Assembly (NCBI GenBank): GCA_030019475.1
Contig: JASEER010000001.1
Span: 3,606 to 67,605 of the forward strand
Direction: 5' to 3'
From: Thermoanaerobacterales bacterium
GTDB taxonomy: Bacteria; Bacillota; Desulfotomaculia; Desulfotomaculales; JASEER01
DNA length: 64,000 nt
Under the pieces are notes generated by a model. That model did no database searches. It saw only the letters and a list, made by a program, of their open reading frames with translations, and had not been told where the DNA came from. Positions 43,258 through 52,375 of this stretch are shown piece after piece (position 1 is the first letter of the stretch; each line of letters starts with the position of its first letter). The translations under genes and the position numbers were made by a program.

Positions 43258-43878
43258 CTACTGGCCCTGGGGCTGCTTCAGGAGACACAGCTCGGCCATT
43301 TTCAACCGCAAGGCGGGCGGGATCTGCAGGAACTGAAAGCCGGCGAAGGGGACATGATCGTAGCTCTTCTGCCATACGTTGTGCACCGGGAGGTCGAAGG
43401 CGGCGTTGTCCACACTGAATTTGACGCGCATCTTCCCGCCGGACTGGATGATCCTTTGCAGGTCGGGGACCAGATAGACCATCAGCCCCCCCGCCGAGAC
43501 GTTGACCAGCACGGTCCGCGCCTGCAGTTCCCCGGCGGTGAAGAGGGCGTCGGTTACGGTCGACAGGCGCATAAACTGCCGGTGCTGCGTCCGAACCAGC
43601 TCTGCCGGTTTGGCGAGGCCGTAAAACTTATCCCCGCCGTCCCCCACCGCCTTCACCTCGGTCTCGGCGGTGTAAAAGCCGTCGTTCAGGGAGACGCCCA
43701 TCCTCACCCTGTCGTTCTCCTGCAGGACCAGGACCTGGCCCGCTTCCCGGGGAAGGGTGGTCCAGAAGACGTCTTCTTCCACGGCGGTGACAACCGCCGG
43801 CAGGGCCGCCTGGAAGGATGTCTGCAGCCAGACCCGGCGTTTCTCGGTGATGACATCTTTCGTTCCCATCGTCGCCAC
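43258..43878 (-). CDS. PilZ-domain c-di-GMP-binding protein, YcgR-like
   Basis: A 206-residue protein with an N-terminal YcgR-like domain (about 10-95) and a C-terminal PilZ domain with both c-di-GMP motifs. These are RQFMR (RxxxR) at the domain junction and NVSAGGL (N/DxSxxG) about 30 residues later. By family it binds c-di-GMP and may brake flagella or control surface behaviour. The GTG start at 43878 has AAGGAGAG about ten bases upstream. It is alone between the tRNA-Leu region and the CBS protein. Confidence 0.88.
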   Translation of the reverse strand: MATMGTKDVITEKRRVWLQTSFQAALPAVVTAVEEDVFWTTLPREAGQVLVLQENDRVRMGVSLNDGFYTAETEVKAVGDGGDKFYGLAKPAELVRTQHRQFMRLSTVTDALFTAGELQARTVLVNVSAGGLMVYLVPDLQRIIQSGGKMRVKFSVDNAAFDLPVHNVWQKSYDHVPFAGFQFLQIPPALRLKMAELCLLKQPQGQ

Positions 43879-43965
43879 GAGCCGACCACTCTCCTTGTCC
43901 TTTGTCGCCGGACCTTAACCCTGACCATCCGTTTTCTGCTCGGCGCCGGGCTACCGGACTGAACC

Positions 43966-45915
43966 TTATGTAGTGAGATAATCACGCCAGAACTCGTTGA
44001 AGTGGCTGGCGGTCAGCTTTTGCAGGCGGCCGATGACCGAAAGGGCCTCGCGGAGGGCGGCCTGCTCGCGCTTGCTGAGGCGGTGGGGGTTGATATAGTC
44101 GTCGGGCTCCAGCCCCTGCTGGTATTTCCGCAGGTTCTCCCGGATGCGGAACATCATGATCGTCTCGTAGGAAGCCTGGATAAACTCGGCGTCCTCCCGG
44201 TCGATGACGTCCTGAGCGACCAGTTCCTGCAGCCGGCCCAGGGTGGATGTTTTGGTGATCCCGTGCTTAATGGCGAAGATCCGGATGCAATTGACGATGT
44301 GCACCGCGGCCGAACTCTTGAGGTTGATTTCGTCCCGGTGCGGGCCGGATTTTTCGGTGATGAAACTGCCACGGAGCCCGAGCGGCGCCTTGTAACGGAC
44401 CTCGTCCTGGGTAAGGAGATGGGATGCCGGCGTCGGCTCCTGGAAAGACCGGAAAACCTGTTTCCACAGCGCCTGTGCCAGGGCGGCTTCGCCGTATACG
44501 TGGCGAAAGTCCAGGAAGATGGTCAGCATCCGCACGCCGGAGGGGTCCACCCGGCGGATCCAGTCGTCCAGCACGCGGCACCAATCCCCGAGCGGACGGC
44601 ACCACTTGGGGTTGGAGGCCGTTGTATCCCCTTTGCACTTCGTAAAGCCGGTGCGTGCCAGTCCTTCGACGACCTTTTCCCCCAGGCGGTGGAAGTAGTC
44701 GGCGGCGGCCGCGGCCTGGTCCGGCGGCGGGTCGGCGTAGACGACGGCGTTGTCCTGGTCGGTCCGCAGGGTCTGCTCGCGCCGCCCGGCGCTTCCGAGG
44801 CTGAGCCAGCAGTAAGGCTGAGGAGGCGGGCCGTAGCCCTCGTCAACCATCTCCTGCTCGCAGAGGGCGATGACCTGTCGCGTCAGGCGGTCGTGCAGCT
44901 CGGACATGATCTCAAACAGGGCGGGTACGGGCGCCTTTTCCGCGACGAGCGCGCTCAGGAGAAGGTCGACCTCGCGGCCCGTTTCCTCCAGGCCGGCCAG
45001 GCTGTGCTGGGCCTCAATGCGGTGAGCCACCCAGAGCGTGCCGGTGCTGCGCGCCTTGACCAGGTCGACGAGGGTGACGATGCCCACGAGCATTCCCCGG
45101 TCGACGACCGCCAGATGTTTCACGCCCTGCTTGATCACGGCGAGCAGAGCCTGGTGGAGAAAAGCCTGCGGCGTCAGGGTCACCAGGTTGCGGTTCATGA
45201 CCTCCCCGGCGGGGGAGTGTGCGACGTCAAGGCACGTGGCCACCGCCTTGGCGACGAGGTCCTTCTCCGTGATCAGGCCGACCGGCTGGCCGATATCGTC
45301 GATAACGACGATGGCGCTGATGTTGCTCTCGCTCATCACCCGGGCGACGCCCATCACCGGATCCGATGGACGGCAGGTGATGACCGGGCTGGACATCACT
45401 TCCCCGACCTGCCGCCGGAAAAGGGTCGCGTCCGAGCGCCCGTAGGCCTCGTACGACTGCTCGGCCACGATCTCCTCGTAAAGCGCCCGCATGCGGTCGA
45501 TGACACCCCGGCTGAAATAGACGGCCGCGTTTGGATCGTGGTAGATCAGCTTCTCGAAGGCGCTGCGGGGAATCAACAGGCAGGTTAGAGGCTCCTTCGC
45601 CAGGACCGAGCCGGAGTATGTTCCCCCGGAGAGGATGACGGTTTCCCCGAAGAAGTCGTTCAGCCGGCGGTAGCCGACTACGTTTTCCGCGCCGCGCTCG
45701 TTGGTTACCGAGACCTCCGCCAGGCCTTCCACGACGATGAAGAGGACGCCCAGGCTCGGCGACCCCTGCCGGAAGACATACTCCCCTTCGGCGTAGGTCT
45801 TAAAGTACATTTCGCCGCTGACCTCGTCGAGGAATGCCTGGTCCAGCGTTTGAAACGGGGCCAGGCGCCGCAGGACCTCCTGGACGGTTACATTGACGGC
45901 CACTCTTGCATGCAC
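43966..45915 (-). CDS. CAP-CBS-DUF294 nucleotidyltransferase-like protein
   Basis: A 649-residue protein with four modules. A cyclic-nucleotide-binding-like domain covers about 15-135 (EGEYVFRQGSPSLGVLFIVVEG). A CBS pair covers about 170-290 (VMSSPVITCRPSDPVMGVARVM). A DUF294 nucleotidyltransferase-like domain covers about 310-450 (WLSLGSAGRREQTLRTDQDNA), and DUF294_C runs to the end. The set is typical of a signal-transduction family (YtfN/GlnD-like putative uridylyltransferases) that binds adenine nucleotides in the CBS pair. Substrate protein unknown. GTG start at 45915. Confidence 0.9.
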   Translation of the reverse strand: MHARVAVNVTVQEVLRRLAPFQTLDQAFLDEVSGEMYFKTYAEGEYVFRQGSPSLGVLFIVVEGLAEVSVTNERGAENVVGYRRLNDFFGETVILSGGTYSGSVLAKEPLTCLLIPRSAFEKLIYHDPNAAVYFSRGVIDRMRALYEEIVAEQSYEAYGRSDATLFRRQVGEVMSSPVITCRPSDPVMGVARVMSESNISAIVVIDDIGQPVGLITEKDLVAKAVATCLDVAHSPAGEVMNRNLVTLTPQAFLHQALLAVIKQGVKHLAVVDRGMLVGIVTLVDLVKARSTGTLWVAHRIEAQHSLAGLEETGREVDLLLSALVAEKAPVPALFEIMSELHDRLTRQVIALCEQEMVDEGYGPPPQPYCWLSLGSAGRREQTLRTDQDNAVVYADPPPDQAAAAADYFHRLGEKVVEGLARTGFTKCKGDTTASNPKWCRPLGDWCRVLDDWIRRVDPSGVRMLTIFLDFRHVYGEAALAQALWKQVFRSFQEPTPASHLLTQDEVRYKAPLGLRGSFITEKSGPHRDEINLKSSAAVHIVNCIRIFAIKHGITKTSTLGRLQELVAQDVIDREDAEFIQASYETIMMFRIRENLRKYQQGLEPDDYINPHRLSKREQAALREALSVIGRLQKLTASHFNEFWRDYLTT

Positions 45916-46060
45916 CCCCTTGGGAGGATAATAATTCCTACCGCTTTTCGGCGTGAGGGTTTACTTTTCCTTCAGCCTCACCGTGGTCTTTTGTAAGGAA
46001 GGGGTGATTTGGGGTGTGGTGAAGAGGGCGGGCCGGGAGCGTGCATACAGCCCGGCCGAC

Positions 46061-47128
46061 TCAGTGCACCAAGGGCAGGCGGGCACGGAAGTAGCCGTAG
46101 ACGAGGGCGCCCAGGAGCAGGAATCCTGCGATGCCGACCCCCGCGTAAAGGAAACGGACCAGGACGGTGAAACCGAGTTGGCCGGCTCCCAGGGCGGCCA
46201 GACCCGCTCCTGCGGCGATCAGGCGGAAACGGCCGGTTCCCGGAGCGGCGAAGCGGGAGGTGAAGCCGAAGAGGTCGCCGACGGCGGTGGTGTAGATCGC
46301 GGCCAGGAGGACGCCGGCGTAGGCCGCCTGGGCGAACGGCGCGACGACCCCGGCGGCGTAGGCCATGGGGATGGGAAAAGCGGCGGCGTCAGGGAGACTC
46401 AGGAGAACGAGATTGATGGCCAGCACCCCGACCCCCACGCCGACCCCGCCGGCAATGGCGCCGCGGGTCAGGAAGCGCCGTCGCTCGGCGAGGGCGCCCA
46501 GAGGCCCCAGGACGGCAACGGCGATAACGATGTTGTAGGACACGTAGGTCAGTGCCGAGACCGGCCAGGACGGGACGGCCGCCGCCCAGGGCTGGCGGGC
46601 GAGCTGGATCAGGGCCGGGCTCGGAGGATACAGGAAAAGGATCACGGCGGCCAGGGCGACCACCCCCAGGATCAGGACCGGGACGAGGAAGCTGAAGGAG
46701 CAAAGGATGCCGGTGAGGCCCAGGAGGACGGTGCCCAGGGTGACGGTCAGCATCGCTACGCTGCCGGTCCAGGGAGCGAGACCGAACTGCTGGCCGACGG
46801 TGGCGCCCGCGCCGGCGAGCATGGCTGCCAGGCCGCCGAACAGGAAGAAGGTCACGACGACATCCATCGCCGCGCCCATGAGCGGCCCGCCGGCGTGGCG
46901 GATGATCTCCAGGTGGGAGCGGGCCCCCAACTCGTGACCGAACTGCAGGATGACCGCGCCAAAGAAGATGAAGAGAACGGTGGCCAGGATCACGGCGGAG
47001 AACGAATCCGGGCCGAAGAAGGCGAAGAACTGCAGCACCTCCTGGCCGGAGGCGAAACCGGCGCCGATGGTCACGGCGATGTAGGCGGCGGCGATTTGAA
47101 AAGCCGTAAGACCATGTTTCCTTGCCAT
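46061..47128 (-). CDS. YkvI-family membrane transporter
   Basis: A 355-residue protein with about ten membrane helices. The N-terminal AAAYIAVTIGAGFASGQEVLQFF is the hallmark of the YkvI family, related to the amino acid-polyamine-choline/LeuT superfamily. Substrate unknown. The ATG start at 47128 lies 33 bases after the MoaD-like stop, suggesting a shared transcript from 47.5 kb leftward. Confidence 0.85.
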   Translation of the reverse strand: MARKHGLTAFQIAAAYIAVTIGAGFASGQEVLQFFAFFGPDSFSAVILATVLFIFFGAVILQFGHELGARSHLEIIRHAGGPLMGAAMDVVVTFFLFGGLAAMLAGAGATVGQQFGLAPWTGSVAMLTVTLGTVLLGLTGILCSFSFLVPVLILGVVALAAVILFLYPPSPALIQLARQPWAAAVPSWPVSALTYVSYNIVIAVAVLGPLGALAERRRFLTRGAIAGGVGVGVGVLAINLVLLSLPDAAAFPIPMAYAAGVVAPFAQAAYAGVLLAAIYTTAVGDLFGFTSRFAAPGTGRFRLIAAGAGLAALGAGQLGFTVLVRFLYAGVGIAGFLLLGALVYGYFRARLPLVH

Positions 47129-47161
47129 ACGGTTAGTATGGGTTGCGCCGGCGGCTTCTAT

Positions 47162-47443
47162 TTAGGTCCGGGCCGTAAACCCCAGGAGCAGGCGGTAGGG
47201 CCCCGGAGTGCCCGGCGGCACGAAGGCCACCCGGTCACCGGCCTGGATCGGATGATCTACGCCCACGGCCCTTCCGTTGAGAAAGACGGCCTCGATCTTG
47301 TCGAGAGGTATGTTTAGTTTTATGGCGAGTTCCTCCGCCGTCATCGGCTCCGGCAGGTTCACCAGTAACGGAAAAGGCCAGCCTCTTTCATTGAATAGTC
47401 CCTGTAAGTCACCAAAGGCCCGCACTTCGATAGGGTTCATCAT
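47162..47443 (-). CDS. MoaD/ThiS-like ubiquitin-fold protein
   Basis: A 93-residue beta-grasp protein: IEVRAFGDLQGLF, LPEPMTAEELAIKLNIP, IEAVFLNGRAVGVDHPIQAGDRVAFVPPGTPG. It lacks the C-terminal Gly-Gly used by MoaD and ThiS as sulfur carriers and instead ends in YRLLLGFTART. This matches the Mut7-C-type ubiquitin-like subgroup. A carrier function is therefore doubtful. It precedes the YkvI gene in the same direction. Confidence 0.8.
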   Translation of the reverse strand: MMNPIEVRAFGDLQGLFNERGWPFPLLVNLPEPMTAEELAIKLNIPLDKIEAVFLNGRAVGVDHPIQAGDRVAFVPPGTPGPYRLLLGFTART

Positions 47444-47482
47444 CTGCGTGACGCCGGACTAGCGTCGGTTGCGCCGGGGGCT

Positions 47483-47551
47483 TCAAGGCATGCAAAAGTA
47501 CCAGAAGGCGAACGCCCCCAGGCCGAGGATGACCAGAATGACCGCCCACAT
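47483..47551 (-). CDS. Tiny membrane peptide, 22 residues
   Basis: From ATG 47551 the product is MWAVILVILGLGAFAFWYFC ending MP, almost wholly one hydrophobic helix. AAGGAGGCGCC lies five bases upstream, a near-perfect ribosome site, which argues that it is translated. No known family. It sits upstream of the MoaD-like and YkvI genes. Confidence 0.6.
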   Translation of the reverse strand: MWAVILVILGLGAFAFWYFCMP

Positions 47552-47887
47552 ATTCGGCGCCTCCTTGTATCGTGCGCTCTCATACCCGTTCCGTAAAAAA
47601 AGTTCGTCAGGGGGGTTTTGAATCCTCTTCGGAAACCGGCGGGGAAAACTTGGGGAAGGGGGCCGCAACCGGACACCTAGCCGCCTGTCAGGGCACCTTG
47701 ACGATCTTTTGGCGTAGCGGACTTGACAGGCTACTTGGCTTCTTGTGGGGGTGGACAAGATTTCGGTGCCGTTGGGCCTCGAACTCCCTCTCGTTACAAA
47801 GACTTCGACAAAGGGATGAGTTTTCCTTCTCTACTTGTTAAACTTTTAACGTTCTTTTGTTAAAAAAGTATGACAATCGTTGCAAGT
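47552..47887. other. Gene-free stretch between two minus-strand units
   Basis: No supported gene. It contains an A/T-rich part at 47836-47880 with GTTAAACTTTTAAC and TTTTGTTAAAAAAG, which could form weak hairpins ending the germination operon. The rest should hold the promoter of the 22-residue peptide gene, but I see no clear -35/-10 pair. Confidence 0.4.
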
Positions 47888-48067
47888 TCAAGTCAGACGG
47901 GCATAGTGCCACCATACGAGAAACGGCGCCACCAGGTCCAGCCAGGCGATGAGCCATGTGCCAACCGCGCCGCGGCGATAGCCCCGCCGCCAGGCCCAGA
48001 GGCCGAAGCTGGCGGTGCGGATAGCGATGGCCAGGACGGCAACCATGATCAAGGTTTTGAAGATCAC
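47888..48067 (-). CDS. Small membrane protein at the end of the ger operon
   Basis: A 59-residue protein starting at GTG 48067 after GAGGAGGTAGC, immediately following gerC. It reads MIFKTLIMVAVLAIAIRTAS, FGLWAWRRGYRRGAVGTWLI and AWLDLVAPFLVWWHYARLT, two hydrophobic helices separated by an Arg/Gly loop. Small two-helix proteins in germinant receptor operons of other spore formers (GerD-independent D subunits) modulate germination. Here that role is inferred from position. Confidence 0.7.
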   Translation of the reverse strand: MIFKTLIMVAVLAIAIRTASFGLWAWRRGYRRGAVGTWLIAWLDLVAPFLVWWHYARLT

Positions 48068-48073
48068 TTGCAG

Positions 48074-49327
48074 CTACCTCCTCACCGGTACCGTTTCGTG
48101 CAGCAGCCCGATCCGGCGGACCTTGAAGTCGATGATCACGCTGATTTCGGCCTCCGGAAAGCGGTTATGCCAGTCGTAGCCGGTCCAGGCCTGCCAGGTG
48201 GGGAAGTGCTTTTTCGCCTTTTCCCCAAAGCCGAAGATATCGGCGCGGAAGTCCTGCTGCGCCCTGGTGATCACCCGGGCGGCGTCACGCTGCAGCATGG
48301 CTTCCACCGCGCGCTCCAGTTCCGGGATCCTCGCCGGGCTGTCATACTCCTCCCCGCTCTGGATACTCAGGATGTCCCCCTCCAGGCGGATGACGGCCGT
48401 GACGCGGGGGACCTCGGCGGGGTCGACCCGGACCTCGGCCGCCTGCCGGGGGGTGACCCGGACGACGATGAACTCGCGCGGATGCCGGGGGTCCTTAGCC
48501 GAAATAATGGTGTGCTTCATATCCCCCCGCAGCATCTTGACGATGCCCAGTTCGTCCCCGTTGATCGTCCCCGCCATGCGGTCGCCCCGGAAAACGGCGC
48601 CGCCCATCAGCTCCAGCTTTACGCCGCCGGTGCGCGGGATATGCCCGGCGATGTAGCTGCCCTTCGGCTTGTAGGTCGGATCGGGCGGCCCCTTCTCCTT
48701 CTCCTGCAGCCCGGCCAGGACGGCCACCGGCGAGATGCCGTAGGACTTGGAGTTGTTGTAGAGTTCGTAGAAGGTGTCGTAAGGGATGAACTCGGTGTAC
48801 TTCCAGCCGCCGGTGAGCAGTTCATAGAACTTGACCGGGTTGTCCTCCAGGATCGGGTTGATCTCTTTGATCAGCTTCTCCGCCCGCTCCTGGGCGATCA
48901 GGATGGCGGTCGTCCGCCGGAACTGGCGGAAGCGTGCCAGGGGAGCCAGGAGATCCCCCAGCCCTTCCTCGGCGAGATCCCTTGAGAAGACCACGATCTT
49001 GGCGTGTGAGAGGTCCGCCCGCCGGTCGAAAAAGGCGTTCAGCAGCTCCAGGGCGCTCAACAGGGTCGGGGCGTCCATGGAGACGGTGGAGACCGTCTGA
49101 TTGCCGCCGCCACCTCCGCCACCGCCCACGCCGCCGCCCCCGGCCCCGCCGGCGATGGCCTTCGGTACGGCGACCTGCGCCGTGACCGTGAGCAGGTTCT
49201 CCCGGCCCTTGTCGATCCCCAGGGCCATAACCCAGGCCGTTTCGTCCAGTTCGCGGTAGCTCCAGCAGCCGCCGAGCAGCAGGACGGCCAGGACCGTGAC
49301 GAGCAGTCTACGGATTTTGCGCGTCAT
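48074..49327 (-). CDS. gerC: Germinant receptor C subunit, lipoprotein
   Basis: A 417-residue Ger(x)C lipoprotein. The lipobox LLGGC is followed by WSYRELDETAWVMALGIDK, the typical start of GerAC-like proteins. FDRRADLSHAKIVVFSRDLAEEG and the C-terminal domain (HFPTWQAWTGYDWHNRFPEAEI) fit. A poly-Gly insertion of about 15 residues near residue 60 is unusual. It is the third gene of gerA-gerB-gerC and overlaps gerB by 20 bases. It is anchored to the outer face of the spore inner membrane. ATG with GGAAGGGAGGG upstream. Confidence 0.93.
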   Translation of the reverse strand: MTRKIRRLLVTVLAVLLLGGCWSYRELDETAWVMALGIDKGRENLLTVTAQVAVPKAIAGGAGGGGVGGGGGGGGNQTVSTVSMDAPTLLSALELLNAFFDRRADLSHAKIVVFSRDLAEEGLGDLLAPLARFRQFRRTTAILIAQERAEKLIKEINPILEDNPVKFYELLTGGWKYTEFIPYDTFYELYNNSKSYGISPVAVLAGLQEKEKGPPDPTYKPKGSYIAGHIPRTGGVKLELMGGAVFRGDRMAGTINGDELGIVKMLRGDMKHTIISAKDPRHPREFIVVRVTPRQAAEVRVDPAEVPRVTAVIRLEGDILSIQSGEEYDSPARIPELERAVEAMLQRDAARVITRAQQDFRADIFGFGEKAKKHFPTWQAWTGYDWHNRFPEAEISVIIDFKVRRIGLLHETVPVRR

Positions 49328-50420
49328 CCCGCGGCAGCCCTCCCTTCCTATTGCGCCACCAGGTGGCGAGGGTCAGCACCAGGGTGATGAGACCGATGGC
49401 CGGCATGCTCCACAGCCGCAGGAAACCGTTGTCGAGTTCGATGGCGCTGGCCACGTTGACGGGGTAAAAGCTGACGGCCGTGACCAGGACCGCCGCGGGC
49501 AGGATGAAGACCTTGCTGCAGGGCAGTCTCAGGCTGCGGGAGAGGACCGCCGTGACCGCCCAGAGCGCCACCGCGAGTTGCACCAGGGCCATCATGACCC
49601 ACATCGGCAGGAACAGGGCCTCGGCCCGCTGCAGGAAGCGCCCCAGCAGGACCAGGCGGGAGAGTTCGAAAACCGGCAGAGACAGCTCGCTGGTGACCGG
49701 ATAGGGAAAACAGAGGCTGACGATCAGCACGCCCAGGGTCAATACGCAACCCGCCAGGCCGATACTCCAGAAGCCGATGGTCCGCAGCGCCCCCCGGGGG
49801 ATGAAGGGGGTGAGGAAGAAGAGCAGGAAGATCTCGGCCACGACGCCGGAGGTCACCAATCCGCCACTCAGGAGGCGGCCGGGGCCGGACCCGCCCAGGG
49901 GCATGATGTTCTGGATGCTCCAGTAGGGCGTGGTCATGGCGAATAAAAGGGCCAATCCGAGGCCCAGGAAAAGACTGTAAACCCGGGCGACGCGGGCGAT
50001 GGTGTCGAACCCCAGGTAAACCACGACCACGATGGCGGCGACGTAAAAGAAGACCACCACGCCGATCGGCGTGTCCGGCAGGAAACCGGTCAGCAGCCAC
50101 TCGGAGAACTGCCGCAGGTTCAGGCCGGTGAGCAGCAGGATGATCATCAGGAAGAGGACGGAGACGGCCATGTTGACGTAAGGGCCGAGCAGCGCCTCTC
50201 CGGCCTCGATGATGGTGCGGCCGGGGAAGTGGTCCAGCACCCAGGCCAGGGCGAGGAAGATGACCAGGGCCACCAGCGTGTGCAGGACGGGCAGCAGCCA
50301 GGCCGCCGTGGTCCCCACATGGTAGAGGATGATCTGGTGCGAGAGGAACAGCTTCGCGATCAGGAAGATGACGGTGACCGTGACCGCCTCCTGCACGCCC
50401 AGGCGGGGTTCCCTAGCCAC
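49308..50420 (-). CDS. gerB: Germinant receptor B subunit, permease-like
   Basis: A 370-residue membrane protein of the GerAB/spore germination permease family with about ten helices. QEAVTVTVIFLIAKLFLS, DTIARVARVYSLFLGLGLAL and MWVMMALVQLAVALWAV fit the family. GTG 50420 is chosen because GGAAGGAGGAGG lies eight bases upstream, while the longer frame to 50468 has no site. It overlaps the gerA end by eight bases. By family it holds the germinant pocket. Confidence 0.92.
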   Translation of the reverse strand: MAREPRLGVQEAVTVTVIFLIAKLFLSHQIILYHVGTTAAWLLPVLHTLVALVIFLALAWVLDHFPGRTIIEAGEALLGPYVNMAVSVLFLMIILLLTGLNLRQFSEWLLTGFLPDTPIGVVVFFYVAAIVVVVYLGFDTIARVARVYSLFLGLGLALLFAMTTPYWSIQNIMPLGGSGPGRLLSGGLVTSGVVAEIFLLFFLTPFIPRGALRTIGFWSIGLAGCVLTLGVLIVSLCFPYPVTSELSLPVFELSRLVLLGRFLQRAEALFLPMWVMMALVQLAVALWAVTAVLSRSLRLPCSKVFILPAAVLVTAVSFYPVNVASAIELDNGFLRLWSMPAIGLITLVLTLATWWRNRKGGLPRDDAQNP

Positions 50421-52320
50421 GGCGATCGCCTCCTCCTTCCGGGCCGCCCCGGGGTTTCCGGCGGTCACGTATCAGCCAGCCGCGGCTGACCCGCGGCTGG
50501 CGCTCCCGGCGGAGGGGGTCGAGGTAGTCGGGCCGGCTCTCCTGTTCCCAGGCCGGCCCGCGCCAGAAGTAGTCCGGGCTGGAAGCCGTGACCGGGGCCA
50601 GCGGCGCCAGGTAGGGGACGCCGAAGGAGCGCATGTTGGCCAGGAGCGCCACGTGGAGGAAGAGGCCGACGACAATCCCGAAGAGGCCCAGGATGCTGCC
50701 GAGCAGGATGTAGGCAAAGCGCAGGGCGCGGATGCTCAGGCCCAGGCCGTAGTTGGGGATGGCGAAGCTTCCCAGCGCGGTCACGGCGACGACCACGATC
50801 AGGATCGGGCTGACGATGTTCGCGGCGACGGCGGCCTGGCCCAGGATCAGGGCGCCGACGATACCCAGGGTCGTGCCGACGGTGCCCGGGATGCGGATGC
50901 CGGCCTCGCGGATCAGCTCAAAGGAGACCTCCAGGAGCAGAAGTTCGACCACCGTGGGGAAGGGCACCCTCTCCCGGGCGCCGGTCATGGCCAGCATCAG
51001 GTCGGTCGGAATGAACTCCGGGTGGAAGGTGGTGATGGCCACATAGACGCCCGGGAGCAGGAGCGCCACCAGAAAGCCCAGGAAGCGGATCAGGCGCAGC
51101 ATCGTTCCGAAGGGAAAGCGGACGTAGGCGTCCTCCGCCGCTTGGAAGAGGGAGAAGAAGGTTGCCGGAACGATCAGGGCGAAGGGGTTGCCGTCGGGCA
51201 GGACGGCCACCTGCCCTTCCACCAGCGCCGCGGCGACGCGGTCCGGGCGCTCGGTGGCCAGGACCTGGGGCGCCAGCCCGTAGGGGGCGTCCTCGATGAG
51301 CTGCTCGATCAGCCCGCTCTCGCTCACCAGGTCGGAGCGGACCGATTGCAGCCGGCGCTTGACTTCAGTCACGATCTCCGGGTTGGCGATGGAGTCCATG
51401 TACATCACTGCGGCCTGGGCGGTGCTCATCTTCCCGATTTTGACGAACTCGGTGACCAGGGCCGGGTCGCGCAGGATCTTGCGCACCAGGGTGGTGTTGG
51501 TGCGGATATGCTCGACGAAGCTCTCCTGGGGACCGCGGATGACGGCCTCGATGCGGGGTGGGGAGACGCTGCGGTGCGCCCAGTTCTTGGTCTCGATGAG
51601 GAGCGCCTGGGCGCAGCCGTCGATGAGCAGGGCGGTGTCGGCGTTCATCACGCCGGCCACCACGTCCACGAAGGTCGCGGCGGGGGCGACCTGGTTCCCC
51701 GGCAGCAGGGTCTCCAGGACCTGGCGGAAGATCGGCGGAGCGGCGGCGACCTCGCGGTCCTTCTTCTCCTCCTTGTCCTTCTTGCCTCCCCGGTCGCCGT
51801 CCTCCGCGCCGGGACGGCGGTGATGGATCTTGAAGCTCGGCTTCTCCGGTCCCTTCCGGGGCTGTTCCGGGGCGGGGCGCAACCCGGCCAGGAGCATCAG
51901 CGGCTGCAGGATGAACTGGTCCTGGACGACGGTGCTCACCAGGCCGTCGTAGAAGATGATCATCGCCCGGACGGGGGGGTCGGTGTTGATGCTGAACTCG
52001 CGCAGGATGGCGTCGTTATTGACCTCGGCGCGGAAGAGGTTCTTTAAGACCTCCTTGTTGGCGTCCAGGCTGTCCGAGAGGCGGGCCCTTTCACGGATGA
52101 TGGAGTTTAATCGTTCGGCCTCGGCGAGGTGTTGGCGTCCCTTGCCGGTCAGCGCGTCTTCGTTGCCGTTATCCTGTGAAGGGGGCGTCCGGGAGCTTTG
52201 ACGGTCTTCGCCCCCGGATTCGAACCTGCCGGATGGTTCCTCCGGCTCTTTGAAAAGCAGCGTACGCTGCAGAAATCGCACAAGGCCCAAGGCGCAATCC
52301 CCCGCCCGTTCTATATCCAT
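50413..52320 (-). CDS. gerA: Germinant receptor A subunit
   Basis: A 635-residue GerA/SpoVAF-family protein. The N-terminal cytoplasmic part is long and charged (about 1-240) with a Lys/Glu-rich stretch KKDKEEKKDREVAA. Core motifs are DGCAQALLIETKNWAHRSVSPPR, GPQESFVEHIRTNTTLVRK, EDAPYGLAPQV and the four to five C-terminal helices. FPFGTMLRLIRFLGFLVALLLPGVYVAI is typical. With GerB and GerC it makes a nutrient-sensing receptor of the spore inner membrane. The ATG start at 52320 has no strong ribosome site. Confidence 0.94.
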   Translation of the reverse strand: MDIERAGDCALGLVRFLQRTLLFKEPEEPSGRFESGGEDRQSSRTPPSQDNGNEDALTGKGRQHLAEAERLNSIIRERARLSDSLDANKEVLKNLFRAEVNNDAILREFSINTDPPVRAMIIFYDGLVSTVVQDQFILQPLMLLAGLRPAPEQPRKGPEKPSFKIHHRRPGAEDGDRGGKKDKEEKKDREVAAAPPIFRQVLETLLPGNQVAPAATFVDVVAGVMNADTALLIDGCAQALLIETKNWAHRSVSPPRIEAVIRGPQESFVEHIRTNTTLVRKILRDPALVTEFVKIGKMSTAQAAVMYMDSIANPEIVTEVKRRLQSVRSDLVSESGLIEQLIEDAPYGLAPQVLATERPDRVAAALVEGQVAVLPDGNPFALIVPATFFSLFQAAEDAYVRFPFGTMLRLIRFLGFLVALLLPGVYVAITTFHPEFIPTDLMLAMTGARERVPFPTVVELLLLEVSFELIREAGIRIPGTVGTTLGIVGALILGQAAVAANIVSPILIVVVAVTALGSFAIPNYGLGLSIRALRFAYILLGSILGLFGIVVGLFLHVALLANMRSFGVPYLAPLAPVTASSPDYFWRGPAWEQESRPDYLDPLRRERQPRVSRGWLIRDRRKPRGGPEGGGDRRG

Positions 52321-52375
52321 GTCTAGCTTTTGAAGTCAGGGGGGGGATATGCGAGGGGATAAATGGCGGAGATAG

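Noticed and set aside
45953-47317. 454-residue plus-strand frame opposite the YkvI gene
   Set aside because: Low-complexity Gly/Gln/Asp composition typical of an antisense frame in GC-rich DNA. The minus strand encodes a recognised transporter.
50329-52047. 572-residue plus-strand frame opposite gerA
   Set aside because: It is antisense to a clear germination gene and is dominated by Gln/Gly/Asp/His from reverse-complement codons.
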